Source of the DNA: Muricea muricata
Lineage: Eukaryota; Cnidaria; Anthozoa; Malacalcyonacea; Plexauridae
Direction of reading: 5' to 3'
Assembly (NCBI GenBank): GCA_963855995.1
Contig: OY979716.1
Coordinates: forward strand, 46,643,213-46,707,212
Length of the DNA stretch: 64,000 nt
Below the pieces are notes generated by a model that searched no databases, was not told the DNA's origin, and was given only the letters and a program-made list of their open reading frames with translations. Position numbers and translations under genes: made by a program. Of this stretch, positions 56,035 to 64,000 are shown piece after piece (positions within the stretch are counted from its first letter, which is position 1; each line of letters starts with the position of its first letter).

Positions 56035-58689
56035 GGTATTTATACAGATTTCGTTTCGCCTGTCGCTAAGTCTTGTGCAATTAGCCAATTGGAGAGCTTC
56101 GTCGTACGAATGGCCAGGGAAGATAATGCGCATAGCACGCTTTTGTACTCTTTCCAGTTCTTCAGACAAATAGCGAGGTATCGCGTAATTCCATACCTCA
56201 CAACAGTATTCCAAAATAGAACGTATAAGCGCGAAGTATATGTTGGTAAGATCAGCAGGGGGGATACCACCGCGGCATAATACCCGAAGACCATATAACC
56301 GTTTGGAGGCCTTGGTGATGATTGATCGAATTTGCTCGTCCCATTTAAGATTATTTTGAATAATTAAACCCAACGCTTTGTGCGATTGTACCGTTTCTAC
56401 CACGTGACCATCAATTGTCAAAGATGGTAGCTGCGGAGTTTCTTTAAGAAAGGAAACCCGGAGTTCTTTGCACTTTTTGGCATTCAATTTCATACAATTG
56501 TAAGTTGCCCATGAATCGATAGAATCAAGAGTTGTCTGAGTGACCGAGAAGCTGTTCGATGTAAGGTTTTCAGAAGATGAGACATCGTCTACAAATTTCC
56601 ACATTTTCGTGCCTGGGGAATTTACTCTTAAGTCATTAATCATAATGAGGAACAATATTGGACCAAGTTTAGTCCCTTGAGGAACCCCGGCTGTCACTGG
56701 GAGCCAACTTGAAAAGGATTCTCTAATTTTAACTCGTTGTCTTCGATCACAAAGAAAGTTTATTATCCAGGGTATTAATAACCGCCTAACGCCCAGGTCT
56801 AGCAGTTTTTCAATGAGAATATTGTATCCAATGCGGTCGAAGGCCTTCGAGAAATCTAGGAAACTAATACGAATGTATTTACCATTGGAGTCCGAATCCA
56901 AATGGGAGAGCCAAGAGTGGAGCATGTCAAGGAGACAATAGGTGGTCGACGTTCCTTTCAAACATCCAAATTGGCAGGGGTCAATCTTTCCCTTGACGTC
57001 GTCAATTAGCCAACTCACAACAAAGTCTTCCAGCAGTTTGGAGAGGCAAGAGGTCAACGATATTGGTCTGGTATCTCCTTCACATTCGGGTTGTTGTACC
57101 TTCGGGATTGGAATGATATTGGATTCTTTCCAAATTCTCGGGACGACGCTAGAGGAAAGGGATGCATTAAAAATGGTGGTAACTGGATCAGCTAGCACGT
57201 GAGCGAAATCTTTTAGAAATCGACTTGGTACATTATCAGGTCCTGTTGCTTTATAAGGTTGGAGGGCCAATAGTTTTTCACAGACCTCGTAAGGTTGAAC
57301 GGATAAAAAGGCGTCATTGGCCGGTAAAAATGCGGGCAGTAAATTTACGTCAAATGTCGGAATATCCGCGTTGACGGAGACGTAAAATTCGTTAAGGGCA
57401 CTTGCTAGTTGTTCGTCGTTCAGAGTTTCCCCGTTTCTTTCTAAAGAGAAATGTTTTGTTTTCTCAGGTTTACCAGACATTTTGTTGACCATTTTCCACC
57501 ATCTACGACTGTCAGTGTTTCTTAGATGCTGGACTTTATTCTTATAAAAGGACTTTTTTCTTTCCCTTATTTCGTATTGGACCTTGCGTCTTAGTGAGAG
57601 CCAAAGGGGATTGTTCCTGCTATGGAATGCTTTCTGACGGTCTCTTATGAGGGTTTTAATGGCTGGTGTTACCCAAGGTTTATCGGAATGGTGGAATTTT
57701 ACCAACTTAGGAGGAAATATACGGTCAATTGCTTGCACAAATTGTGATGTAAAAGATGTTGCTAAATCGTCAACTGTGGCTGTAGGCCCAAGTTCACTGA
57801 ACCAATCATGGCTTGTAGCCCATCTCCCAAAAGCGTCAATGCAAGATCGAGGGTATCGACGTACCAAACGTTTAGTAGACTTGGTGTGCAAACTTGGGTT
57901 TGACTTCGTTAAGTCGGGAGACCATGTGACAATGTTGTGATCCGAGGATCCAAGTGGGGCTAGAACTTGGGGGGCTTCATAAAGATTTGATAAATTGGTA
58001 ATTATGAGATCTAGAATAGCCGAGCCTCTCGTGGGTGCCTGAACCAATTGCTTTAGGTTATGTCTTGATAAAAGGTTCGCTGTTTGGAAATCGTTAAAAT
58101 CGCCTAGGATAACAAGACCGCAATTGGGATATTGGTTGCATAGAGTATCCGCGCTATTGGTTAAATATTCGTTTAGAAGGTAATGTTCATGTTCGGGCAA
58201 CCCAGGTGGGTGGTAAACCACACAGACTGCAATGCCTGAAAGGGGTCTAGGTAGACGAGTGGGGCGTAGCCAAAGCCACAACCACTCAAAATTGTCGCTT
58301 TCAAGGTCAATTCGACGCTTAGCATGGATATGCTCAGAGAGATATACACAAACCCCACCTCCACTTCGATGAGGGCGATCCCTTCGGAAAATATTATAAC
58401 CCCTGATTGAAACAAGGTTATCTTCTATATCGTCGTTCAACCATGTTTCCGTCACAGCCACCAAATTTACTGTGTTCACAGATAGATTTGCGATAAGTTC
58501 GTCAACCTTTGGTAAAAGGGAACGGGTGTTTATTAAAGCCAATTTTGGGAGCCTGGATTTCGTAACCTTGTTTGTTTCAACATGGTTACACCGTCTTACT
58601 CGTATTAAGTTAGATGCGTTCTGCATATTTTGCTTAGGTCTGTGACGACGGTTACGGTAAGAAATTCTGACTGGAATTGTGTGAGCCAT
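55999..58689 (-). CDS. LINE ORF2 (endonuclease plus reverse transcriptase), CR1/L2-like
   Basis: 896 codons. N-terminal endonuclease: LINTRSLLPKVDELIANL, VTETWLND, VVYHPPGLPEHE, LVILGDFNDFQTANLL and SSDHNIVTW, all catalytic landmarks present. Reverse transcriptase: ARPISLTSC-type block (TRPISLTSCLSKLLEDF), FLDFSKAFDRIGYN, GVPQGTKLGPILFLI and catalytic KFVDDVSS. C-terminal SKRLYGLRVLCRGGIPPADL. The last ten or so codons (NYNYNLNLL) are not native: they read into the tail of the inserted plus-strand LINE. The native C-terminus lies at 53170-53379. The start ATG overlaps the ORF1 stop in TAATG. Confidence 0.93.
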   Translation of the reverse strand: MAHTIPVRISYRNRRHRPKQNMQNASNLIRVRRCNHVETNKVTKSRLPKLALINTRSLLPKVDELIANLSVNTVNLVAVTETWLNDDIEDNLVSIRGYNIFRRDRPHRSGGGVCVYLSEHIHAKRRIDLESDNFEWLWLWLRPTRLPRPLSGIAVCVVYHPPGLPEHEHYLLNEYLTNSADTLCNQYPNCGLVILGDFNDFQTANLLSRHNLKQLVQAPTRGSAILDLIITNLSNLYEAPQVLAPLGSSDHNIVTWSPDLTKSNPSLHTKSTKRLVRRYPRSCIDAFGRWATSHDWFSELGPTATVDDLATSFTSQFVQAIDRIFPPKLVKFHHSDKPWVTPAIKTLIRDRQKAFHSRNNPLWLSLRRKVQYEIRERKKSFYKNKVQHLRNTDSRRWWKMVNKMSGKPEKTKHFSLERNGETLNDEQLASALNEFYVSVNADIPTFDVNLLPAFLPANDAFLSVQPYEVCEKLLALQPYKATGPDNVPSRFLKDFAHVLADPVTTIFNASLSSSVVPRIWKESNIIPIPKVQQPECEGDTRPISLTSCLSKLLEDFVVSWLIDDVKGKIDPCQFGCLKGTSTTYCLLDMLHSWLSHLDSDSNGKYIRISFLDFSKAFDRIGYNILIEKLLDLGVRRLLIPWIINFLCDRRQRVKIRESFSSWLPVTAGVPQGTKLGPILFLIMINDLRVNSPGTKMWKFVDDVSSSENLTSNSFSVTQTTLDSIDSWATYNCMKLNAKKCKELRVSFLKETPQLPSLTIDGHVVETVQSHKALGLIIQNNLKWDEQIRSIITKASKRLYGLRVLCRGGIPPADLTNIYFALIRSILEYCCEVWNYAIPRYLSEELERVQKRAMRIIFPGHSYDEALQLANCTRLSDRRNEICINTLQNYNYNLNLL

Positions 58690-58691
58690 TA
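58687..58691 (-). promoter_or_regulatory. TAATG stop-start overlap between LINE ORF1 and ORF2
   Basis: On the minus strand the ORF1 stop TAA (58691-58689) and the ORF2 start ATG (58689-58687) share one base. The same arrangement in the insect LINE SART1 has been reported to give ORF2 by termination-reinitiation. Here coupling is inferred from sequence only. Confidence 0.7.
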
Positions 58692-59888
58692 TACAAATGT
58701 AGAAAGAGATCCCTTATGGGTCAGATTAATTTCCCTCACCAAAGGGTTCTTGATGTCATCCTTTGCACGCCAGGGTTTACAGATAACATATTTAGGCCAG
58801 AAGTTCTCTTCTTGCACTAGTGAACTGGCAGCCGAAGGGACATGAATCTTCGATGAGAGTACGCCTCTGCGACGACTGGGGAAAATAGATAGATATGTTG
58901 GAATTATGTTTTTCTTATTTAGATAAGAAAGGATCTGGTTTTCATTCACATTTTCTGCGATGCCAGTTAGAAAAAATTTCTTTGTTTTTCTTCGCTTGCG
59001 TTCCACCCCAATAAAGCCGTCTGGATCGCAAGGCATCTCCTTGGTTTTGCATGGTGATTTTTGAGCGATAGATTTGTGTTTATTGCTTGTAACAGTCTCG
59101 CAAGATGACACTATATCTGCGTACGTTAACATATGTCCTTGCGTTGGGGTTTGCCCAACATTTAGTACTTTATTTTTAGATTTTAACCGTTCAGTCGCAC
59201 TGAGGTCAGTCTGTTCGTTAGGGGCAAGAGAGCTAACATCAACACCTTCGCATGCACCATGGGTGGCTTCTTGGTTACCATGTTCAGAACCAGTTATATA
59301 ATTAACTGGTTCCGATGCGTTGCTAACGTTAAGATTTGTAAATTCGTTTGACCCGCTGGGGCTATCATCTATTGCTTTGTTGCCATCGCAAATGTTTTCG
59401 TGATTACCATATTCAAATGCCTCTCTCGCTGTATTCAAAGTTATATCGCAATGGACGGCATTATATTTATCCATAAAGTTCTGGAATTGCGACATCACAG
59501 ATGTTATGTGAGTGATCGTTCCTGATATAGCTTGGATCGCTTCTGAATTCACCGACTGGCCCCGTTGGAGGTCTCCGAGAATATCACAGACGGCAGCCGA
59601 TTGCATGCTTGGCTGCCGGTCGTCTGATATAGGTGCTTCGAAAGAACACATCAGCTTACACAGACTTTGCATGATCTCGTTTGCTCTAGCTCCGTCAAGA
59701 CGTAAAACATTCTTGTTCTTTTTCCATAATATAGTAGAATCACCAAGAGTAAAAAGTTTTCTGTCCTCACCCGGCTGTGACCATGTTCCTTCGAGATTTA
59801 GGTCGTCCTTTACGAACTGTTTCAACGATTCGTAGTCGCCAGACCATGCAAAACATAACCTTTCAAATAGTTTTGATGCCATAAGCAT
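58689..59888 (-). CDS. LINE ORF1 protein
   Basis: 399 codons, intact. The N-terminal region (LFERLCFAWSGDYESLKQFV, LEGTWSQPGEDRKLF, LRLDGARANEIMQSL) resembles a domain common in ORF1-like and other repeat proteins of invertebrates. A middle low-complexity part is rich in N, S and E. A C-terminal fold of the RNA-recognition kind is suggested by KKFFLTGIAENVNENQILSY and FWPKYVICKPWRAK. Presumed nucleic-acid chaperone and RNA-binding partner of ORF2. No CCHC knuckles. Ends by the TAATG overlap with ORF2. Confidence 0.82.
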   Translation of the reverse strand: MLMASKLFERLCFAWSGDYESLKQFVKDDLNLEGTWSQPGEDRKLFTLGDSTILWKKNKNVLRLDGARANEIMQSLCKLMCSFEAPISDDRQPSMQSAAVCDILGDLQRGQSVNSEAIQAISGTITHITSVMSQFQNFMDKYNAVHCDITLNTAREAFEYGNHENICDGNKAIDDSPSGSNEFTNLNVSNASEPVNYITGSEHGNQEATHGACEGVDVSSLAPNEQTDLSATERLKSKNKVLNVGQTPTQGHMLTYADIVSSCETVTSNKHKSIAQKSPCKTKEMPCDPDGFIGVERKRRKTKKFFLTGIAENVNENQILSYLNKKNIIPTYLSIFPSRRRGVLSSKIHVPSAASSLVQEENFWPKYVICKPWRAKDDIKNPLVREINLTHKGSLSTFV

Positions 59889-59990
59889 AACACCCTTGAA
59901 TTCCTTGGATATACTCGAACAGAAGGTTTCGGTTTCTAGTTTAGCCTTTAATGTTACACCATAATCAGGGTGCGCGGAAGAGGAAGGGGG
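59889..59990 (-). other. Presumed 5' UTR of the minus-strand LINE
   Basis: Lies upstream of ORF1. The 5' border of the element cannot be placed exactly; a different open coding stretch on the plus strand begins near 59992, so the border is likely at or before that. Confidence 0.4.
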
Positions 59991-59991
59991 T

Positions 59992-61044
59992 TAAATGATA
60001 AAAACGGCTTCGTGTCTCCGGAAAATTTCGAAGTGCAAGATTCTCGAACAGCCACAATTCCAACACCGAATCGAGCTCGAGCACAGCTACTCCAACGCAG
60101 AATCCGTGTCAAAAATCGTTTTGGTTACTGAATGCAGGCATAACATCGGTTAATCCGACCATATTGCAACACATGTCAGAGAAAGTTGAGAGACTATTAT
60201 ACAAAGAAAATGCAATTGTGCAAGCCCCTGGTTCAGTAGACAACTCTCACCTCAATTAGACCACATTATGTCACCATTGCAAAAAATGGAAAAGTGTGTT
60301 GTAGTGATTGCCCGAGCTGGAAAGCACGAAACCTCTGTGCGCACTCCTTAGCAGCTGCGGAAAAGCTTGGCATGATAGCAAAATTTATAAGGTGGCTTAA
60401 GACAAAGGCTCTTAAGCACATAAACTTAACCGCTTTAGTAACTTGCGATAGCGCTAAAGGTTTTGGCAAAAAGGGGAAAAAGGCCACTGCTGTACGCAAA
60501 GGAGGAAGAAATGCTGGAAAAACCCCGCCAACAGTAGTGGTAGATCGGATCAGCTTCAGAGCAGAACCTCATCCACAGAATGCTTTGGCTTCTCCGTCAA
60601 TGCCAGCGATGTTCGAAGCTCAGCATTCTAGTAACCAAGTACCTGTGCCAACGTATCAGTGTCAGTTACCCAATTCGGCACAGCCACGTTTATCGCATCC
60701 TTCGCAAGTTTCCACGTACCCACTAGTTCCACCTGCAACCGATTTTTATGTGACACCACCACCAGGAGCGATCGGCGACCTACCAGGAAGAATTCCTTTT
60801 TATCAACCACCTGTTTCCATCAACCCTGCATCATCAGATCCAGAAGGTTTCACCATCAGTCTCCTACAGTTCTGCCACTCGTCGGTTCGTGTGTGCTTTG
60901 GTTGTTCCCAGTCGTTAAAATCAGGCGGTAACATACCCAATCCCCCGCATGACCTTACGATTACGTCAAAAATGGAGAGAACCTTTGCGATCCCTCAACA
61001 GGAGAGGTTAGGAGCAGGTGAGGAAACGTGTATTTTCATTTAAA
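59992..61044 (+). pseudogene. SWIM-type zinc-finger protein gene, frameshifted
   Basis: Consecutive plus-strand blocks in different frames: LNDKNGFVSPENFEVQDSRT (59992-60130), VNPTILQHMSEKVERLLYKE with NAIVQAPGSVDNSHL (60148-60236) and TSIRPHYVTIAKNGKVCCSD onward (60240-61042). The last holds CSDC-x8-CAH (SDCPSWKARNLCAHSLAAAE), the CxC..CxH spacing of a SWIM finger, then a basic GKKGKK region, a Pro/Ser/Thr-rich linker, and a cysteine-pair block (FCHSSVRVCFGCSQSLKSGG). SWIM fingers often follow MULE-type transposases but also occur in host proteins; no catalytic domain is visible. A GTGAGG at 61020 could be a donor. Frameshifts near 60130 and 60236 suggest it is dead. Confidence 0.6.
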
Positions 61045-61900
61045 TTTGGATTGTGTCAGAAGGAAACAGCCTTATTTTATAGTGCAGATAGCAAAAGTAC
61101 CAAGCAATGTTTTTCAACACCTTAGGCCAAAGCACTTGCACCTTCTTCGAAGTTTAGGATATTGCACATAGACATAATTATATATGAACTTTTATGCGTC
61201 ATGATATGCTGTTAGTACAAGCTAACTTGTGCCAACGCATGAACAATGTTAAGCCTTTTAATACTTTAAGACTTTTTTAGTGTAAACCATATCGTTATTT
61301 GTAAAGTGGGAAAGTACAAAAGAATATTTTGATGCACTCGGAAAACTCTATCTATTGGAATATAACCTTATTTAATTGTCGCTTTAATTTTGAAATGTGC
61401 GAAGCAACTTTGCTATAGAATTGCAAACCCATCAAAAGAAAATATTCTAAATGTTCACGCCTGTTTTATACAGGTACGTCGAATTTCGGTCGCGTCGAAT
61501 GCAGTTCAACAAAAAGGGCCTGACTAACGCCTGTACTGGGGCCTCACATCGCCATCGCACGTTTGTAAAAAATATTTAGCAAAATATTCAATGGTATTCT
61601 CGGCCGTATTTTCCCCCGTTGTCATCCTTGATAAAATTTAACAAGCTGCAGTACCTGCTTTGGCTGATAACCTTATCTCGCGCTATGTAATTCACTCAAA
61701 ATATCTGCATTCAAAGTTTCTGTAATGTAATCGACTTTCAATATACATTCCAATTACTAGCAGTAGACGCATGTAACATCGCTGGGAAATATAAACTTTA
61801 CTAAACCTCGAAGCCTAGTTTGTATTTTTTTAAGCAGATGGACATATTAATGATTGCAATTCTTATTCCTTGTCGCTGCCCAAACTGTCGTACTTACCCC
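61045..61900. other. No supported gene
   Basis: AT-rich sequence. An acceptor-like TTTTATACAG at 61476 precedes a short open stretch that could be a last exon of the SWIM gene, but the similarity is too weak to call. Confidence 0.3.
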
Positions 61901-61904
61901 CAAT

Positions 61905-62060
61905 TTCGGATTCCGGATTCCGCATTCCGGAATCCGCATTCCGGTTCCGGATTCTGCATTCCGGATTCCGCATTTCGGATTCTAGTTCCGGATTCTGCAT
62001 TTCCGGGTTCCGCATTCCGGATTCTGCAATTCCGGTTCCGCGTTTTACCCTAACGCGTTA
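61905..62060. repeat. Minisatellite of GATTCCGCATTCCGGATTC type
   Basis: About ten imperfect 7- to 14-base units (ATTCCGG, ATTCCGC, ATTCTGC) ending CAATTCCGGTTCCGCGTTTT and ACCCTAACG. The terminal 50 bases match 52768-52830 in inverted orientation. Confidence 0.85.
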
Positions 62061-63370
62061 ACGTCACGTCTATTTCACATGATGCCAAGTAAACATTTGG
62101 ATTGTCCATTGAATGCTTGTTGGTTGAAGCGAATTTCTGAGGAGCAGCAGCAGTGATCACGCCTTGAACGAATTAGTTCCAACATTAGTCAGGAATACCA
62201 CTGAGAAGAGAAAGGTGACTATTTCGCACAATCGTGGTAAGCATTGCATTAAAAATGTGATAGTAAACCCTTATAGCAAGTAATTTTCTGCCAAGTTTCC
62301 CTATTCAAGCAATTAGGTTCGAACATGACCAGCCTTTTAACGAGGCTCTTGGTAAAGGAATACCTTTCAAATTTTCCACCCGTACAAATATGCAAGTAAA
62401 AGCGTATCAATCTCATCTTATGAAAGATTTGTGAAGGTAAAATTGTTTGTCAGTGCCGAGCTCCAGTGCTGGCATCAGAATAAGGAGTTTATGCAAGGAC
62501 ACACTAATTGCAATCTGGATCCATCAATCGCTTTGAAGTTGAATATGTGTAACGCGGACTGATTTTTGCTGGCCGTAAACCGGGGTGTAAGCATCACTTA
62601 TAATTGCCGGCACAAGAGTAAACTGCAGGCATTTACATCACGGTTTAACAATATTCCCATCTCTTAATACTTACACTTTACGCTTATGCTCGCTATGAAA
62701 CGCAAGCATTTTATATACCTTTCAAATTTTCAGATTGAAAAGTACAAACTTTTCAGTTTACAAGGGGACACTCGCCGTTTACAAGGCCACGAAGTGTGTA
62801 CAAGGACACACATATGTATTTTAATACCTGCTTTAGTGCGCTTTAGATTTTTGATCAATAGAATTATCAGTGACAGATCAATCAAAAATGATTTGACATC
62901 TGTTGTGTGAATGATCATTTGAGCGTAAGAAAATCAAAATCTATCTCTAACCAGTGACAAATCAAAGAAATGGATTAATAAATAAACATGCAAAATTGCT
63001 AATGTAATTACATCCGCGTGATACGGTCTTATACGGCCGTTACTAAAAAGCGATACACGGATCCGGTGCTGGAGCCGGAGCCATGCATGTAAGCTTGCAG
63101 GGGGGTGTGAACATTTTAGACCTTATGGTTGACAATAATATTTTTGGCAATGTGAAGATACAGATACAGTCTATAGAATAAGAAGACTTGAGGACAGCAT
63201 ATTCAAAGAAAGACATTTGTAATGGTGTAAATCTATGGTCTTTGATGGATTTTTTTTTATGTGTGATGTTTAGCTACATATGTGTGTATGGCATGTCCTG
63301 TTGTAGTCTGTAGCTATTTATTCATAGTTGAAATGTGACACACATTAGAAAATAAAGATAACTTTAGGCA
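62061..63370. other. No supported feature
   Basis: Non-coding as far as I can see. CCGGTGCTGGAGCCGGAGCC near 63062 echoes the CTCCGGCTCCGGCC word at 14212, without longer similarity. Confidence 0.3.
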
Positions 63371-63384
63371 CTTTGATGTATGAC

Positions 63385-63660
63385 GCGCGATACGGAATTT
63401 CGAAACACGTTTGGCACTTAAAGCAAATCAAAACAGATTTCACTATAAAATGGTCCATAATAAAAAAGTCTATTTCTTACACGGGAGGATCCAAAAGATG
63501 TAATTTAAGTTTGGACGAAAAAATTGCTATTTTGAAAGAAAAAAACAGTTGCTTGCTTAATAAAAGATCGGAAATAGTTTCGGCCTGCCAACACAAAAGC
63601 AGATTTCAGGTAAACAATCTAAACAAAGATAGGAATGCATGCTATTCAATCACCCACGCG
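63385..63660 (+). pseudogene. C-terminal fragment of a GIY-YIG-type retroelement endonuclease
   Basis: The frame from 63373 reads YGISKHVWHLKQIKTDFTIK, WSIIKKSISYTGGSKRCN, LDEKIAILKEKNSCLLNKR and EIVSACQHKSRFQ. 'Kh.W.LK...I.W.I', 'C.L...EK..I', 'LLNKR.E....C.H...F' is the pattern I associate with the region after the GIY-YIG core in Penelope-like elements of cnidarians and other invertebrates. The core itself is absent, so the fragment is 5'-truncated. Not confirmed by search. Confidence 0.5.
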
Positions 63661-63740
63661 CCCACGTTTCCTACTTGAGCATAAAAGAAGCTCGCACATT
63701 TTCGAAATTTGTCTACCACCTGAAGATTCCCTCTGGATGA

Positions 63741-63860
63741 AACAGACTGTAGTGGTAAGTTTTTGAGGTATTTTGCACAATTATACATTTCGCTCTGTCT
63801 ATATGTCATTGAGCACTCTTTTGTATTTCGCTAACCAAAACTAGCACATTATATATATAT

Positions 63861-63902
<42 letters not shown>

Positions 63903-63950
63903 ATCGTGCAAAATACCTCAAAAACTTACCACTATACAGTCTGTTTTGAA
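63741..63950. repeat. Hairpin element with (TA)n loop
   Basis: AACAGACTGTAGTGGTAAGT with TTTTGAGGTATTTTGCAC is mirrored by GTGCAAAATACCTCAAAAAC with TTACCACTATACAGTCTGTT. The loop contains about 55 bases of TA repeat (63848-63900). Confidence 0.85.
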
Positions 63951-64000
63951 TACAGAGATTGCTGCGTGATTGGCGAGTGATTACAATTTTAACGCATGAG
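63951..64000. other. Window end
   Basis: No feature seen. Confidence 0.3.

Noticed and set aside
56089..59835. Plus-strand ORFs opposite the minus-strand LINE
   Set aside because: Antisense shadows of ORF1 and ORF2.

Overview
The window is eukaryotic nuclear DNA from an invertebrate animal. The evidence is spliced genes with GT-AG introns, a complete AP-2 adaptor alpha-subunit gene of animal type spread over 30 kb, AT-rich introns, and a dense mixture of hAT, CACTA-like, BEL/Pao, Gypsy, LINE and Penelope-like sequences with many palindromic MITEs. This repeat mix resembles cnidarian (anthozoan) or similar marine invertebrate genomes, but the taxon cannot be fixed from sequence alone. Nothing bacterial or organellar was seen.

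Layout. 1-2.3 kb: the 3' end of a multi-exon gene resembling the C-terminus of EnSpm/CACTA-type transposase proteins. 4.2-7.3 kb: a hAT transposase (TTF-type zinc finger plus dimerisation region) open in one frame except for two in-frame TGA codons. 9.68-40.04 kb: one complete gene for AP-2 alpha-adaptin, 23 exons and 941 codons, start to stop, reconstructed exon by exon with consistent phases. Intron 18 is an AT-AC, U12-type (minor spliceosome) intron. The other introns are loaded with foldback MITEs, a minisatellite, tRNA-derived SINE-like repeats, Penelope-like debris and an (AAAAC)n tract.

40.9-51.2 kb is a gene-poor block of nested inverted repeats. It includes a 3.3-kb hAT-type element with a perfect 8-bp target duplication (TGTACATT) that encloses an uninterrupted BEL/Pao integrase reading frame, and a 4.2-kb foldback containing further foldbacks. 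51.5-52.4 kb holds broken Gypsy reverse transcriptase. 52.8-61.0 kb is a Russian-doll insertion: a frameshifted SWIM-finger gene appears split by a minus-strand LINE (ORF1 and ORF2 joined by a TAATG stop-start overlap), which is itself split near its 3' end by a 5'-truncated plus-strand LINE. A minisatellite built on CCGGAAT flanks this block in inverted copies. The window ends with a fragment resembling the C-terminus of GIY-YIG retroelement endonucleases and a TA-rich hairpin.

Only AP-2 alpha is a clear cellular gene: it builds the large subunit of the endocytic clathrin adaptor. No operons or co-regulated gene sets are present. Most of the remaining sequence is explained by transposition. 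Splice sites, phases, ORFs and repeats are read directly from the sequence; family names rest on remembered motifs, not on searches.
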